44,077 nt of DNA from Vulcanimicrobiota bacterium (GTDB lineage Bacteria > Vulcanimicrobiota > Vulcanimicrobiia > Vulcanimicrobiales > Vulcanimicrobiaceae), in NCBI GenBank assembly GCA_030038215.1, contig JASHPI010000148.1, forward strand, positions 1-44,077, given 5' to 3'. Numbering within the stretch: the stretch's first letter is position 1; the number at the start of each line of letters is the position of its first letter. The position numbers were made by a program, and so were the translations under genes. The notes below the pieces were generated by a model. The model made no database searches and was not told where the DNA came from. It saw only the letters and a program-made list of their open reading frames with translations. Shown here in pieces: positions 6,614-19,080 of the stretch.

Positions 6614-7776
6614 AGTTCCTCGAGCTCGTCGAGCGAAAGGTCGGAGAGCGTTCGTCCCTCGGCCGCGGCGCGCCGTTCCATGAAGCCGAAACGCCGGTAG
6701 AACTTCTCGTTGGCGTCGCGCATCGCGCTTTCAGCGTCGATGCCGAGTGCGCGCGAGAGATTGACCAGCGTAAAGAACACGTCGCCCAGCTCCTCGCGTA
6801 CCCGTGGATCGTCTTCTTTATGCCGTCGTGCCTGGGCGAGCTCGTTCAGCTCCTCTGTGAGCTTGTCGAGGATGCCGGCGACGGCCGGCCAATCGAAGCC
6901 GACCCGAGCGGCCTTCTCCTGCATGCGCTGGCCGCGCTGCAATGCCCCGAGATGCTTGGGAATGCCGTCCAGCCGGCTCTTGCGCTCGCGGCCGGTTTTT
7001 TCGAGCGCTTTGAGCTGCTCCCAGTTGCGCCATTGCGCGTCGACGTCTTCGATCACGGCGTCGCCGAAGACGTGAGGATGACGGCGCACCATCTTGTTGG
7101 CCAGCGCGTCGATGACGTCGGCGATGCTGAAGCGGCCGACCTCGGTCGCGAGTTGGGCGTGAAAGAGAATTTGAAGGAGCAAATCGCCCAGCTCCTCGCA
7201 GAGCGCCTCGAGGTGACCCTCTTCGATCGCTTCCACGACTTCGAACGTCTCCTCGATCAAGTAGGGGATCAGCGTGCGATGCGTCTGCTCGCGATCCCAG
7301 GGGCAGCCCCGGCGCAGGCGCGCCATGACCACGACCAGATCGTCCCAGGAGTAATGTGCCGACTGCGGCGGAAGCGGAACCAGCGGCATCGCGATCGACG
7401 CGGAGAGCGTCGCGCGCGGGACGCCCGGCACGATTTCGGTGTCAATGCCGCGCGCTTGGAGTGCGCGCAGCAGAACGGGCAATCCAGGAAAATCCGAGAG
7501 CGGATTGCCCAGCACGCCGAGGCCGAGATCATGCTCTTGCGGCGCCGACGCCACCCGTTGCACGAAGCGCCCGATCTCCTCGCCGCCGCCGCGAACGAGC
7601 AACGCCGGATCGTCGACCACTCCGCGAACGGCTGCGACGCCGTTTCGTTCGAGATAAGCAGTCAAATCGGGCGGTGCCAGCAACAGCACTGCGCGTCCAA
7701 TGGCGCGCAGTGCGTCGAGGCTGCCGATCGTCAGAAGTCCAGGATCACCCGGACCCAGACCCGCGATGCGAACCAT
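6592..7776 (-). CDS. mazG: Shortened TP-methylase-MazG nucleoside triphosphate pyrophosphohydrolase
   Basis: A fusion resembling Bacillus YabN: an N-terminal tetrapyrrole-methylase-like domain plus two MazG repeats. MazG hydrolyses (d)NTPs to NMP and pyrophosphate. Residues 1-140 carry the methylase start ([16 protein letters not shown]) and [20 protein letters not shown]. MazG repeat 1 begins [19 protein letters not shown] and has [11 protein letters not shown] and [15 protein letters not shown] (metal-binding Glu/Asp). MazG repeat 2 has [11 protein letters not shown] and [20 protein letters not shown]. The methylase part is about 75 residues shorter than in YabN; its second half seems missing. 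The start is ATG 7776 (a GTG directly before it is also possible). It is co-transcribed with the foldase upstream and kal downstream. Confidence 0.92.
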   Translation of the reverse strand: MVRIAGLGPGDPGLLTIGSLDALRAIGRAVLLLAPPDLTAYLERNGVAAVRGVVDDPALLVRGGGEEIGRFVQRVASAPQEHDLGLGVLGNPLSDFPGLPVLLRALQARGIDTEIVPGVPRATLSASIAMPLVPLPPQSAHYSWDDLVVVMARLRRGCPWDREQTHRTLIPYLIEETFEVVEAIEEGHLEALCEELGDLLLQILFHAQLATEVGRFSIADVIDALANKMVRRHPHVFGDAVIEDVDAQWRNWEQLKALEKTGRERKSRLDGIPKHLGALQRGQRMQEKAARVGFDWPAVAGILDKLTEELNELAQARRHKEDDPRVREELGDVFFTLVNLSRALGIDAESAMRDANEKFYRRFGFMERRAAAEGRTLSDLSLDELEELWQLAKT

Positions 7777-7812
7777 CACGTGAGGATGGTTGCAGCCTCG
7801 CGGGCGATTCGC

Positions 7813-8769
7813 CTACTTGGTGCTGTTCGGCGCGGGTGAGGCTGCCGGTGCCGCGGCCGCGGGCGGCGCCGCCGCAGCCGCCGGCGGCGGGAAGAGGTCG
7901 GCGAATCGGGCGTCGGTCACTTGGATGTTCGCCTTCTGCTGGAGATTCTGGAGGAACGGCTGAATCAGCGGCGACTCCTGCTGCTGGCGCAACATGTCCG
8001 TGATGCGATCGGTGGCGCTGGCGAGTGTCGCCTTTTGGCCTGGATCGCGTGCGGTGACCTGAATGATGTGATAACCGAACGGCGATTTCACCGGCGCGCT
8101 GATCGCACCGACCGGCTCCGAAAAAGCCACTTTGTCGAAGGCCGGAACCATCTGGCCGCGGCGGAACGTTCCCAGGTCGCCGCCTTTGTCTTTGCTTCCC
8201 GGATCGATCGAGTACTGCTTGGCAAGCGCGGCGAAGTTCCCGCCGGCCTTAAGCGCCGCCTCGACCTTATTCGCGGTCGCGAGATTCGGCACGAGGATAT
8301 GGCGCGCGGTGACTTGCTCGGGCTTGTCGAAGGCGGCATGGTTCTTATTGAAGTACGCCTGGATCTGCGCGGGCGTGATCGTCACGTCTTTAGAGAGCGC
8401 CTTGTCGAGAATCAGTTGCTCGCGCAGCGCTGAGCGCACGTCGTCTTCGGTCAGTCCGCGCGCTTTGAGCATCTCGTCCCACGAACCGGCCGGGAAGTTG
8501 GCCTTGAGCTGCTCTTCGCGCGCTGCGACGTCTGCGTCGCTCACGCTGATGTTGTTGTTCTTTGCATACTGCTCGATCAGTGTGTCCTGCACCATCTGCT
8601 GCAAGACTTGGCGCGCGACCGGGCTGGCTTCAAGACGGGCTTGGAAGGCGGCCTGGCTGATCGGCTGGCCGTTGACCGTCGCAACCGTGCCGCCACTTGC
8701 GCATGCCGCCAGCGACATGCCGATGAGAAGGCCGGCAAGGCCCGCGGTTATGCGTTGGGCTATCGACAT
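7813..8769 (-). CDS. Parvulin-type peptidyl-prolyl isomerase foldase lipoprotein (PrsA/SurA-like)
   Basis: A 318-residue extracytoplasmic folding catalyst. The ATG at 8769, with GGAG five bases upstream, gives a signal peptide ending SLAAC (Cys23), so it is membrane-anchored. Residues 28-150 form the SurA_N-like chaperone module (VNGQPISQAAFQARLE, ITPAQIQAYFNKN). Residues 155-245 form the rotamase: ARHILVPN, LAKQYSIDPGSKDKGGDLG, RRGQMVPAFDKVAF and SPFGYHIIQV. These include the two active-site histidines (HIL and YHI). The C-terminus is a low-complexity Ala/Pro tail (from about residue 293). Its likely role is folding of exported and outer-membrane proteins such as those encoded at 19.6-22.5 kb. 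Confidence 0.93.
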   Translation of the reverse strand: MSIAQRITAGLAGLLIGMSLAACASGGTVATVNGQPISQAAFQARLEASPVARQVLQQMVQDTLIEQYAKNNNISVSDADVAAREEQLKANFPAGSWDEMLKARGLTEDDVRSALREQLILDKALSKDVTITPAQIQAYFNKNHAAFDKPEQVTARHILVPNLATANKVEAALKAGGNFAALAKQYSIDPGSKDKGGDLGTFRRGQMVPAFDKVAFSEPVGAISAPVKSPFGYHIIQVTARDPGQKATLASATDRITDMLRQQQESPLIQPFLQNLQQKANIQVTDARFADLFPPPAAAAAPPAAAAPAASPAPNSTK

Positions 8770-8805
8770 CGTAACTCCGTAGGAGAGGAAATCAGTGCGT
8801 GCTAA

Positions 8806-8824
8806 GCGGGGCCCTAGGCCCCGC
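8806..8824. terminator. Strong hairpin between foldase and anti-sigma genes
   Basis: GCGGGGCC-CTA-GGCCCCGC is a perfect 8-bp stem with a 3-base loop in the 112-bp gap between 8769 and 8882. There is no T-tract on either strand. It may reduce read-through or protect mRNA ends, and marks the only real break in the minus-strand run. Confidence 0.4.
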
Positions 8825-8845
8825 ATTCCGTCGCCTGGTTCGCGC

Positions 8846-8878
8846 GGCGCGGCACAGGTCCTGTCGGCACGCCGCGCC
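8846..8878. terminator. Second GC-rich hairpin, directly after the RsbW-like gene
   Basis: GGCGCGGC (8846-8853) pairs with GCCGCGCC (8871-8878), an 8-bp perfect stem. The loop contains its own palindrome, ACAGG-T-CCTGT. It begins four bases after the stop of the minus-strand gene at 8882. It is terminator-like but lacks a T-tract. Confidence 0.4.
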
Positions 8879-8881
8879 AGG

Positions 8882-9292
8882 TCAACTCGCGCGGTGGACG
8901 AAGCCGAAATTCAAGGAGATCGGCAACCAAGCCGTCACTTCCGTTCCGCCACCGGGCGGGCGAGAGACCTTCATGGTGCGTGAGACGGTGTAGACGATGT
9001 AGAGCCCGCGGCCCGACTCCGCCATCGGATCGGGCAGCGCGACGGCTCCCTCCCATTCGAAGCCCGGCCCGGAGTCGCGGACGCGCAGCACGGCGATGCC
9101 CCGATCCCAAGAGAGCTCGATCGCAATCGGGCCGGGAGCGTGGCGCACGACGTTACCGACCAGCTCGCCGAAGACTATCGCCGCGGCGTCCAAATCGGAG
9201 TGTCCGTCCGCGTGGCTGGCTAAATAGTCGAGCAGATCGCGCCGCGCATCGTAGGCGCGGCTTGCATCCGCGGACTCGAAGCGCCATCTCAT
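8882..9292 (-). CDS. RsbW/SpoIIAB-like serine kinase (anti-sigma factor type ATPase)
   Basis: A 136-residue GHKL ATPase of the HATPase_c_2 class. The N box is in IVFGELVGNVVRHAPG (Glu43, Asn47), the G1 box is RDSGPGF (Asp73) and the G2-type loop is ESGRGLYIV (92-100). Such proteins bind a sigma factor or phosphorylate a STAS-domain antagonist in partner-switching cascades. Its ATG overlaps the stop of the PP2C phosphatase gene (ATGA, 4 bases), so kinase and phosphatase are made together. No STAS protein or sigma factor is encoded in the window, so the target must be elsewhere. Confidence 0.9.
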   Translation of the reverse strand: MRWRFESADASRAYDARRDLLDYLASHADGHSDLDAAAIVFGELVGNVVRHAPGPIAIELSWDRGIAVLRVRDSGPGFEWEGAVALPDPMAESGRGLYIVYTVSRTMKVSRPPGGGTEVTAWLPISLNFGFVHRAS

Positions 9293-10677
9293 GCCGCACT
9301 CGTGTCCTGTACGGCTTGGAGCTGGGAACGGCGGATGGTGAGAATCGCGACGTCGTCGCGCCCGCGATGCTTTCCCAGGATGCGATCGCGAATTGCCGGC
9401 GCAGGCTCGCGCCGTTCGCTGGTTCGCAGCGAGGCGAGGACGCGGCGCAGGCGGGCTTCACCCTCGATGACGTTGCGCTCGTTCTCGATGATCCCGTCGG
9501 TGTAGCAGACCAACATCTCGCCGGGAAAGAGTTGCTCGTTGCGACAGCTGACCTGCAGCCGTTCGGTCGCGCCCAGCGGAGGCGCGCTGCTGCTCAGCTC
9601 GCGGATTTTGCCGGTGGGCGGCACGATCAACGCCGGCGGATGGCCTGCCGTCGCGAGCGTCACCGCGCCGCTGCGCGCGTCGATCGCTCCACAGAGCGCC
9701 GTGACGATGTGATCGCCCTGCGTGCGCAGCACGTCGTTGGCGCGCTCGAGGATCGCGGCCGGGTCGTGCTCGATTGAAGCCAGGGTAAAGATCGTCTGGC
9801 GCACTCGCCCCATGACGATTGCCGCCTCGAGTCCGTGACCGGTGACGTCACCGATCGAGAAGACGTAGCGCCGCTCGTCGAGCGTGAAAACGTCGTACCA
9901 GTCGCCGCCCATCGCGGTCACCTCTTCGGCTGGAACGTAGGTCGCGTTGAACGACACGTACGGCGAGGATGGAAGGGCCTGCGGCAGCTGCGCCCGGTGG
10001 AACGCATCGACGACGCGTTGCAGTGATTCGACGTGGCGCTCGGCGCTATCGTACCCCGCTAACACTCGATTCTGATAGCGCAACCACGCGATAGCCGAGA
10101 GGAGAACCAAACCGATCAAAGCCAGCGAAATCGACCAAATCGTTCGCAGCTTCCCGAAAAGGTCGTCGAGCAGCGAATCCGAGCGCGCGTCGAGCGCGCT
10201 TCGCAGCAACTCGGACTGCCTGCGGAACTCGTCGATGATCGCTTTTCCGCGCAGCTGCGGGTGCGCCGCCGCTTTGGGGTGAGACGCTCGAAGGGAAGGC
10301 GCTGCGACCGTCTGTTCCCAAAGCACGTTGAGTGCGGCGAGACGCTCGGCACGCCGTTGCAGCAACGTCGAGCGAAGCGGTGCAAGCTCGTTGCGGAGCG
10401 CCGCCAATGCGCTCGGCATGCGAGCGCGCGCGGCGCTGTAAGGCGAGAGCAAAATCTGATCGCCGGTCGCCACGTAGCCGCGGATGCCGCTCTCCTCGTC
10501 GATCTGCAAACCCAAAACGGCGTCCTGCGTCATCGTTGCTTGCCGCAGTTGGCGGTATTGCGCCGTCGCATTGGCCGCCAGACGCGCATTGACCAGATCG
10601 GCCGCGATCAAAATCAGCAGAATGATCAGCGCCATCACGCCGATCGCCGCTGGGGCGATTCGCGCAGCGTGTTTCAC
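9289..10677 (-). CDS. CHASE3-domain membrane PP2C (SpoIIE/RsbU-like) phosphatase
   Basis: A 462-residue sensor phosphatase. The first transmembrane helix (11-31) is followed by a CHASE3-like extracytoplasmic helical domain with the typical QIDEESGIRGYVATGD (59-74). The second helix is at 181-200, then a short coiled linker, then a SpoIIE domain: GGDWYDVF (257-264), GDVTGHGLEAAIVMG (276-290), ATAGHPPALIV, LVCYTDGIIE and GRDDVAILTI. The Asp residues of these motifs bind catalytic metal. It should dephosphorylate the STAS partner of the RsbW-like kinase in response to an outside signal. The start is GTG 10677, ten bases after the mfd stop. Confidence 0.93.
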   Translation of the reverse strand: MKHAARIAPAAIGVMALIILLILIAADLVNARLAANATAQYRQLRQATMTQDAVLGLQIDEESGIRGYVATGDQILLSPYSAARARMPSALAALRNELAPLRSTLLQRRAERLAALNVLWEQTVAAPSLRASHPKAAAHPQLRGKAIIDEFRRQSELLRSALDARSDSLLDDLFGKLRTIWSISLALIGLVLLSAIAWLRYQNRVLAGYDSAERHVESLQRVVDAFHRAQLPQALPSSPYVSFNATYVPAEEVTAMGGDWYDVFTLDERRYVFSIGDVTGHGLEAAIVMGRVRQTIFTLASIEHDPAAILERANDVLRTQGDHIVTALCGAIDARSGAVTLATAGHPPALIVPPTGKIRELSSSAPPLGATERLQVSCRNEQLFPGEMLVCYTDGIIENERNVIEGEARLRRVLASLRTSERREPAPAIRDRILGKHRGRDDVAILTIRRSQLQAVQDTSAA

Positions 10678-10687
10678 AGTGCGGGTC

Positions 10688-14082
<3,395 letters not shown>

Positions 14083-14086
<4 letters not shown>

Positions 14087-15450
14087 CGTACTCGTGAAAT
14101 CTTCGGGCTGCCGTTATCGGTTCTTTTGAGAACCACGATGCCGTCGCGGTCGCTCGTCACCGCGTAAGCGCCGCGCGCAACCGCAAGCCGCACGGCCGCC
14201 GCGTCGACGTCGCGCCAGCGCTGCGAATAGTGCGTTTGATCGTAGACGAACCATCGTTGTCCGGCGAAGTCGAGGGTCGCGTTTGGATCGAGGCCGAGAT
14301 GGGCGAAGATCTCGTCCTCGGCGCCAACGTCGGCTTGTGCGGGCAGCCGCCTCAGCGTCGCTTCCAGCAGGGCGTCCCGTGCATTCGGACGCCGGTACAG
14401 ATAGTACCAATACTCCATCGGACTTGCAAAGATTGAAACCCACACCGACACGACCGCGGCTGCGGCGAGCACCCCTCGGGCGAGCTGCGGTTTTCGGGCC
14501 GTCATCAGAGCGGCCCCGTCGACGAATCCGGCCAGCGCGTAGCCTGTCAACAGCGCGCTATAGTGTGCGCCGGGCGCGAGCGTGACCGGCTGCCGGGCGG
14601 CAAGGATCTCAACGAAGGGCGGGATTAGAAAGAGTCCGTAGCGGGAGATGCACGGAAGAAAGGCGAGCGGCGCGAAAACGATCAGCACGTACCGTGCACG
14701 CGCAAGCAGCGCGTTCCAAATGAAATCGTGCCCCGCGCTTTGGCCGGCGTACCAATTATAGAATTGCAGCGAGCCGTATGGAACGTGCGGATTCAAGCCG
14801 GCGCGTACGACGCCGAAGTATGCCAACGACATCGCAATCGCCAAAGCGGAGATGCCCCATCCGGCGCGCCTTGCCGCGACGTCGGCGCGCGCGGTGACCG
14901 CAAAGAACAACCCGTTCGCAGCCACGAGGACGAACTGATCCTCCTTCGTGCAGAGCAGAAGCAGGGCCGTGACGACGGCTAAAGCCCAGCGGCGTGAATC
15001 GAGCGCGTAGACCAATGCGGCAGAGAAGAGCGGTACGAAGGCCATCTCGTGAAAATCGCCGACGCCGTTGGCCCAGAGGATCGGATAGAGTGCCGCGATT
15101 ACGACCAGAAAAAAAGCGGCCGGCGGCCTGAAGCGGGCTCGCGCCAGGCCCCAGATCGGAAAGAGAACCGCGGCGACGAGGACCGCCTGTAGGTACTCGA
15201 GTCCAGGCGGTCCCCAGATGCGAACGAACGGCCAGCCGATCGCGATGACCGGCGACCAGTGAACGAGCAGATGGTTGACGTTTCCCTCCGCGGTGCTCGA
15301 GAATCCGTGGCCGAGGCCGGCGATGACCTGCGTGAAGATGCCGAGGTCGACGTCATTGCGGAAGATGGCGTAGCGCCAATGGACGATGACACAAAGCGCC
15401 GACGCCAACGCCGCAAAGATCAGCGCGACCAGCGCATTCCATCGCGCCAC
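14083..15450 (-). CDS. DUF2079 polytopic membrane protein
   Basis: A 455-residue protein with about ten transmembrane helices. The DUF2079 hallmarks are present: an early NDVDLGIFTQ (32-41), NHLLVHWSPVIAI (59-71), GVGDFHEMAF and LCTKEDQFVLV. DUF2079 proteins are predicted GT-C-fold integral membrane glycosyltransferases; the early Asp and DFHE/KED motifs would lie on the outer face. The role here is inferred to be periplasmic glycan modification with the neighbouring GT-C, ligase and GT2 genes. The start lies six bases after the stop of the upstream gene. Confidence 0.85.
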
Positions 15451-15456
15451 GTCGTG

Positions 15457-16749
15457 TTAACCTCGACGCCTTGGCCGTATCAACAGCGCAAGAAACGGCG
15501 AAGACGCGCCCACGCCGAGCGCGATCGCTGCAACCGGGTTCGGCGCGCCGATCGCATCTGGAGCGTAGCGCAGCAGGGATGTGAACGAGAGTGCGATCGC
15601 GACCTCGCCGGCGCGCGACTGCGGTGCCAGCGCCGCGATCGCGATCAGCCAGAGGCCGTACCACGGATACGGATTGGGAAGCAGCGCCCATCCGCCCAAC
15701 GCGAGCCAGATCCAGCCGTCGATGTTGCCGCGGTGCAGGCGCGCGATCGCGTAGGCTGCCAACGTCGTGGCGACGACGAGCGCGACGATTGGACCGCCGA
15801 CGGCTTGCAACGAAGCGTATGGGGCGTAGTGGCCGTTCGGCATCAAGTGCTCGGCGACACCGGAGACGAGCGGCCACGACAGGGCGGCGGCGATCGCCAG
15901 ACCTGCGATCGCACCGGCGCGCGCGCGCACGTTTGTAATCGCGAGTGCGACTGCGCCGGCTGCCCCCGGCGATTTCACTGCTGCCGAGAGGGCAATGGTG
16001 GCGGCTCCGACGCCCAGCCAACCGCGGCGCGCGAGAGCGAAACCGCCCAGCGCGATGGCCAGCGCGAGCGCGTCGTTATGTCCTTCCGCGGCGCACCAGA
16101 TCGCGACCGGATTCAATCCGATCGTGGCGGCCGCACGCAACCGTTGGACGCGATCGCCGCGATAGGCGTGGTAGGCGAGGAACGCGCATGCCGGCAGCGC
16201 GGCGGATGCGAGCACGCGCATTCCCTGTAGTGCGGCGAGCGTTCCGAGCGGTGCACCCAGCGTCACAATTGCGCGCGCCAGCGCGACAAAGGCCGGTCCG
16301 TAGACGCAAACCGGCAGCGGATTACCCCATTGCCAGATGGCGGCATCGAAAATCGCATTGCCGCGCGCGAGCGGCTCGTGCGCGTACGGATTGGCACCCA
16401 GACGCGCAAGCTCGCCATAGGCTGCGTACGCGTAAACGTCGCTGGAGAATATGACCGGCATGCACCATGCAGCGGCAAGCGCCGCGGCGGCGACCGCGAC
16501 GATGCCGGCGATCGAGAGATCGTCTGGGTTTCGCACGATCGTCCAATAGACGGCGCCGGCGCCGACCAGCGTAACGACAAGCACGCCGAGCAGCGCTGCG
16601 CCGAAGGCATTCCAGTTGGTGACGACGACCAGCGGCTGCGCAAAATCCGCCGCGAATCGCGCTGGCGCGCGCGACAGCATCGCGCGCGAAATCAGCGCGG
16701 CGGCCAAGAGCGCAGCGGGAATCAGCAGCGCGCGAGCGGGAGCCTTCAC
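15457..16749 (-). CDS. GT-C mannosyltransferase-like membrane protein (MptA/MptB or GT87 type)
   Basis: About 430 residues with some ten to twelve transmembrane helices. The start is GTG 16749, whose bases overlap the upstream stop as GTGA; a longer Cys-rich extension to 16794 is unlikely. The first extracytoplasmic loop has FSSDVYAYAAYGELARLGAN followed by PYAHEP. This closely matches the D-x-Y-x-Y-x-x-x-G-x-x-x-x-x-x-x-x-PY motif of polyprenyl-phosphate-mannose-dependent alpha-1,6-mannosyltransferases such as MptA/B, where the Asp is catalytic. Later landmarks are NPVAIWCAAEGHNDALALAI and LLPNPYPWYGLW. It would use a lipid-linked sugar made by the GT2 at 18044. Confidence 0.85.
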   Translation of the reverse strand: MKAPARALLIPAALLAAALISRAMLSRAPARFAADFAQPLVVVTNWNAFGAALLGVLVVTLVGAGAVYWTIVRNPDDLSIAGIVAVAAAALAAAWCMPVIFSSDVYAYAAYGELARLGANPYAHEPLARGNAIFDAAIWQWGNPLPVCVYGPAFVALARAIVTLGAPLGTLAALQGMRVLASAALPACAFLAYHAYRGDRVQRLRAAATIGLNPVAIWCAAEGHNDALALAIALGGFALARRGWLGVGAATIALSAAVKSPGAAGAVALAITNVRARAGAIAGLAIAAALSWPLVSGVAEHLMPNGHYAPYASLQAVGGPIVALVVATTLAAYAIARLHRGNIDGWIWLALGGWALLPNPYPWYGLWLIAIAALAPQSRAGEVAIALSFTSLLRYAPDAIGAPNPVAAIALGVGASSPFLALLIRPRRRG

Positions 16750-18047
16750 TCGCGTGCAGCAGCAGCTGCCGCAGCACCGAGCAGCAGCATCCACGCGGCG
16801 CCGACTTTGGGATAGAAGAAGAGATAGTCGACGCTCTGATGGACGGCCAACGCGATCGTCGCCGCTAGCGCCGCCACGATCCAGGGAGAGCCCTCGCGCA
16901 GACGCTCGACGATGGGTTTACGGCAGAAGCTCGCGATGGCCGCCGCCAGCAACGCGAGCGTCGCGGCAAAGAGTGCGAGACCGCCTTCGGCCAACGATTG
17001 CAAGTACCAGCTGTTGGCGTGCGTACGAACGCCGAAGACGCCGTATTGCGCGAGCTCCAGCTGGTAGTTGCCGGCCCCGACGCCGAGGATCGGATACTGC
17101 CGCCACATCCGCCAAGCCGCTCGCCATAGCTCGCCGCGGTTACCGACACCGCCGGCATAGAGTGTCGGCTGAAGTGAGACGCGCAACACGCCGGGCGTGT
17201 GCGCGTAGATCGCCCACCAAAGGGTCCCAACCAGCCCCGCGATCAACCCATAGACTGCGGGGCGCAGCGCGCGCAGGCGACCTTTTCCGGCGACGAGGGC
17301 GAGCAGCCCGGCGACGATCGCCAGGCCGATCAGCCCGGCGCGCGAGAAGGTGAGCACGTCGGCGCACACGACCAGGACCAGCGCGACGTCACCCAGCCGC
17401 GACCGGCGCACCAGCGCCCACGCCCCGAGAATCGCGGTCGCGACCTCGAAATAGGCCGAGAGCTGATTCGGCCCTTCCAGCAGTCCGGCGATGCGCGGGA
17501 TGATCGCGGCGCCGATGTAGAGTCCTGACGGCGCACCAATAATTTCTTGCGCCAGGGCGGACAACGAGACGACGATGGCTGCGATCGCAACGGCGCCGGT
17601 CAAGAGCGCATCGTCGCGATCCAGGTCGTAGCAGAGATAGGCCGCGAGGAAGAGCAAGATGTACTGAGCGACTTTGAGCGTCTCGCGTATCGTTGCGCCG
17701 CGATGAGCCGCGTCAACGAGCGTCAACGCCGTTATGAGGAAATACAGGCCGAGCGCGCCGAGTAAGATCGGCGCCGGCCGCCGCCGGAGGCGCTGCAGGT
17801 TGCCGCCGTACGTAGCCAGACCGAGCAGGACACCCAGGAGCGCAGCTTTCGGAATCGTTGCGGTTGTGCCGAAAACGTCGCGATAGAGCGCGATCGGCAC
17901 CGTCAGAATCAACGCGCAGAATCCGTACGCCGCGCGGTGCGACGTAAGCAGCGCCGCCGCGACGAAGATAGCGACGAAGAATGCCGCCGACCAAGGATCC
18001 AACGCAACCGGAAAGACGAACTGGTCGACGACAGGCCGATAGGTCAA
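16746..18047 (-). CDS. O-antigen ligase/polymerase-like protein (Wzy_C family)
   Basis: A 433-residue protein with about twelve hydrophobic helices and the large outside loop of the WaaL/Wzy family, including GVGNRGELWRAAWRMWRQYP and ILGVGAGNYQLELAQYG. The nearby RTHANSWYLQSLAEGG holds the conserved His. These proteins transfer or polymerise undecaprenol-linked glycans outside the inner membrane. The start is a TTG at 18047 overlapping the stop of the GT2 gene (TTGA). Ligase, polymerase and protein-glycosylating roles cannot be told apart from sequence. Confidence 0.88.
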   Translation of the reverse strand: MTYRPVVDQFVFPVALDPWSAAFFVAIFVAAALLTSHRAAYGFCALILTVPIALYRDVFGTTATIPKAALLGVLLGLATYGGNLQRLRRRPAPILLGALGLYFLITALTLVDAAHRGATIRETLKVAQYILLFLAAYLCYDLDRDDALLTGAVAIAAIVVSLSALAQEIIGAPSGLYIGAAIIPRIAGLLEGPNQLSAYFEVATAILGAWALVRRSRLGDVALVLVVCADVLTFSRAGLIGLAIVAGLLALVAGKGRLRALRPAVYGLIAGLVGTLWWAIYAHTPGVLRVSLQPTLYAGGVGNRGELWRAAWRMWRQYPILGVGAGNYQLELAQYGVFGVRTHANSWYLQSLAEGGLALFAATLALLAAAIASFCRKPIVERLREGSPWIVAALAATIALAVHQSVDYLFFYPKVGAAWMLLLGAAAAAAARE

Positions 18048-19000
18048 GATCGCTCGATGTCGCTGACGAGATAGAGCGGGCGACCCTTCACCTCGTCGTA
18101 AACGCGACCGAGATACTCACCGAGAATCCCGAGGCTCATCAGCTGTACGCCACCTAAGAAAAGCACGGTGACGATCGTCGAGGCCCATCCCGGCGTATAG
18201 CCGGGCGGTTTCAGGCTGAAGAGTTTGAAGGCGACGATGATCAGAGCGTAGATGAAGGCAATCGCGCTGACCATGAAGCCGAAGTAGGATGCAAAGCGTA
18301 ACGGAATGTCGGAGAACGACGTGATGCCGTCCATGGCGAAGCGAATCATCTTGGTAATCGGGTATTTCGTCGTTCCCGAATAACGCACGTCGCGGTCGTA
18401 CTCGACGGCAACTTGATTGAAGCCCACCCAGCTGACCATGCCGCGCAGGAACCGATGGCGTTCCGGCGAGCGGCGCAAGGCTTCGACGACGCGACGGCTC
18501 ATCAGCCGGAAGTCGCCGGCATCGACCGGAATGTCCACCTTTGTCAGCCGCTTGATGATCCGATAGAAGGCGCCTGCGGTGAACAGCTTAAAGGCGCTCT
18601 CGCCTTTGCGCGTGCGCCGGACGGCGTACACGACGTCATAGCCCTGACGCCACTTGGCAACGAACTCGTCGATCAGCTCGGGCGGATCCTGCAGATCGCC
18701 ATCCATCAGCACGACGGCGTCGCCGGACGCCACCTCGATTCCCGCCGTGGCTGCCAGTTGATGACCGAAGTTGCGCGACAGATTGACGAGCACGAGGTGC
18801 GCTCGCCCTTTCATCTCGTTGCGAATTGCGGTCAGCGTGCCATCGCGGCTGCCGTCGTTGACGAGAATGATCTCGTAGCTGAGATCGCTGGGTAGACGCG
18901 CCAACGCCCCGGAGATGCGCTCCAAGAGCGGGGCGACGTTTCCGGCCTCATTGTAGAGCGGAACGACGATGCTGAGAGCCGGGTGATCGGAGTCCGTCAT
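18044..19000 (-). CDS. Bactoprenol-linked GT2 glycosyltransferase (GtrB/DPM1-like)
   Basis: A 318-residue protein. The GT2 domain starts LSIVVPLYNEAGNV (9-22), then VNDGSRDGT (48-55) and the nucleotide/metal-binding MDGDLQDPPELI (99-110). Two C-terminal helices (about 240-262 and 272-298) and the end GEYLGRVYDEVKGRPLYLV are characteristic of GtrB/YfdH/YkoT enzymes. These transfer a hexose from NDP-sugar to undecaprenyl phosphate on the inner face, supplying GT-C enzymes. The first gene of the minus-strand run; ATG 19000 fits the homologous start, though the ribosome binding site is weak. It is divergent from the lipoprotein at 19081, with an 80-bp shared upstream region. Confidence 0.93.
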   Translation of the reverse strand: MTDSDHPALSIVVPLYNEAGNVAPLLERISGALARLPSDLSYEIILVNDGSRDGTLTAIRNEMKGRAHLVLVNLSRNFGHQLAATAGIEVASGDAVVLMDGDLQDPPELIDEFVAKWRQGYDVVYAVRRTRKGESAFKLFTAGAFYRIIKRLTKVDIPVDAGDFRLMSRRVVEALRRSPERHRFLRGMVSWVGFNQVAVEYDRDVRYSGTTKYPITKMIRFAMDGITSFSDIPLRFASYFGFMVSAIAFIYALIIVAFKLFSLKPPGYTPGWASTIVTVLFLGGVQLMSLGILGEYLGRVYDEVKGRPLYLVSDIERS

Positions 19001-19080
19001 GAGGTCGCACTCTTTTTCAACACGTTGCGCGCGCCCGCTTGCCCAGCGGAACGCGAGGCTCGGGCGAGAAGCAACGCGCC

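Noticed and set aside
6820-8003. Long plus-strand frames opposite mazG and the foldase gene.
   Set aside because: Arg/Ala-rich translations with no motifs; they mirror the high-GC minus-strand genes, which have full domain signatures.
16750-16794. Longer start for the GT-C gene giving a Cys-rich N-terminus.
   Set aside because: The GTG at 16749 overlaps the upstream stop as GTGA, and homologues start at the basic segment just before the first helix.
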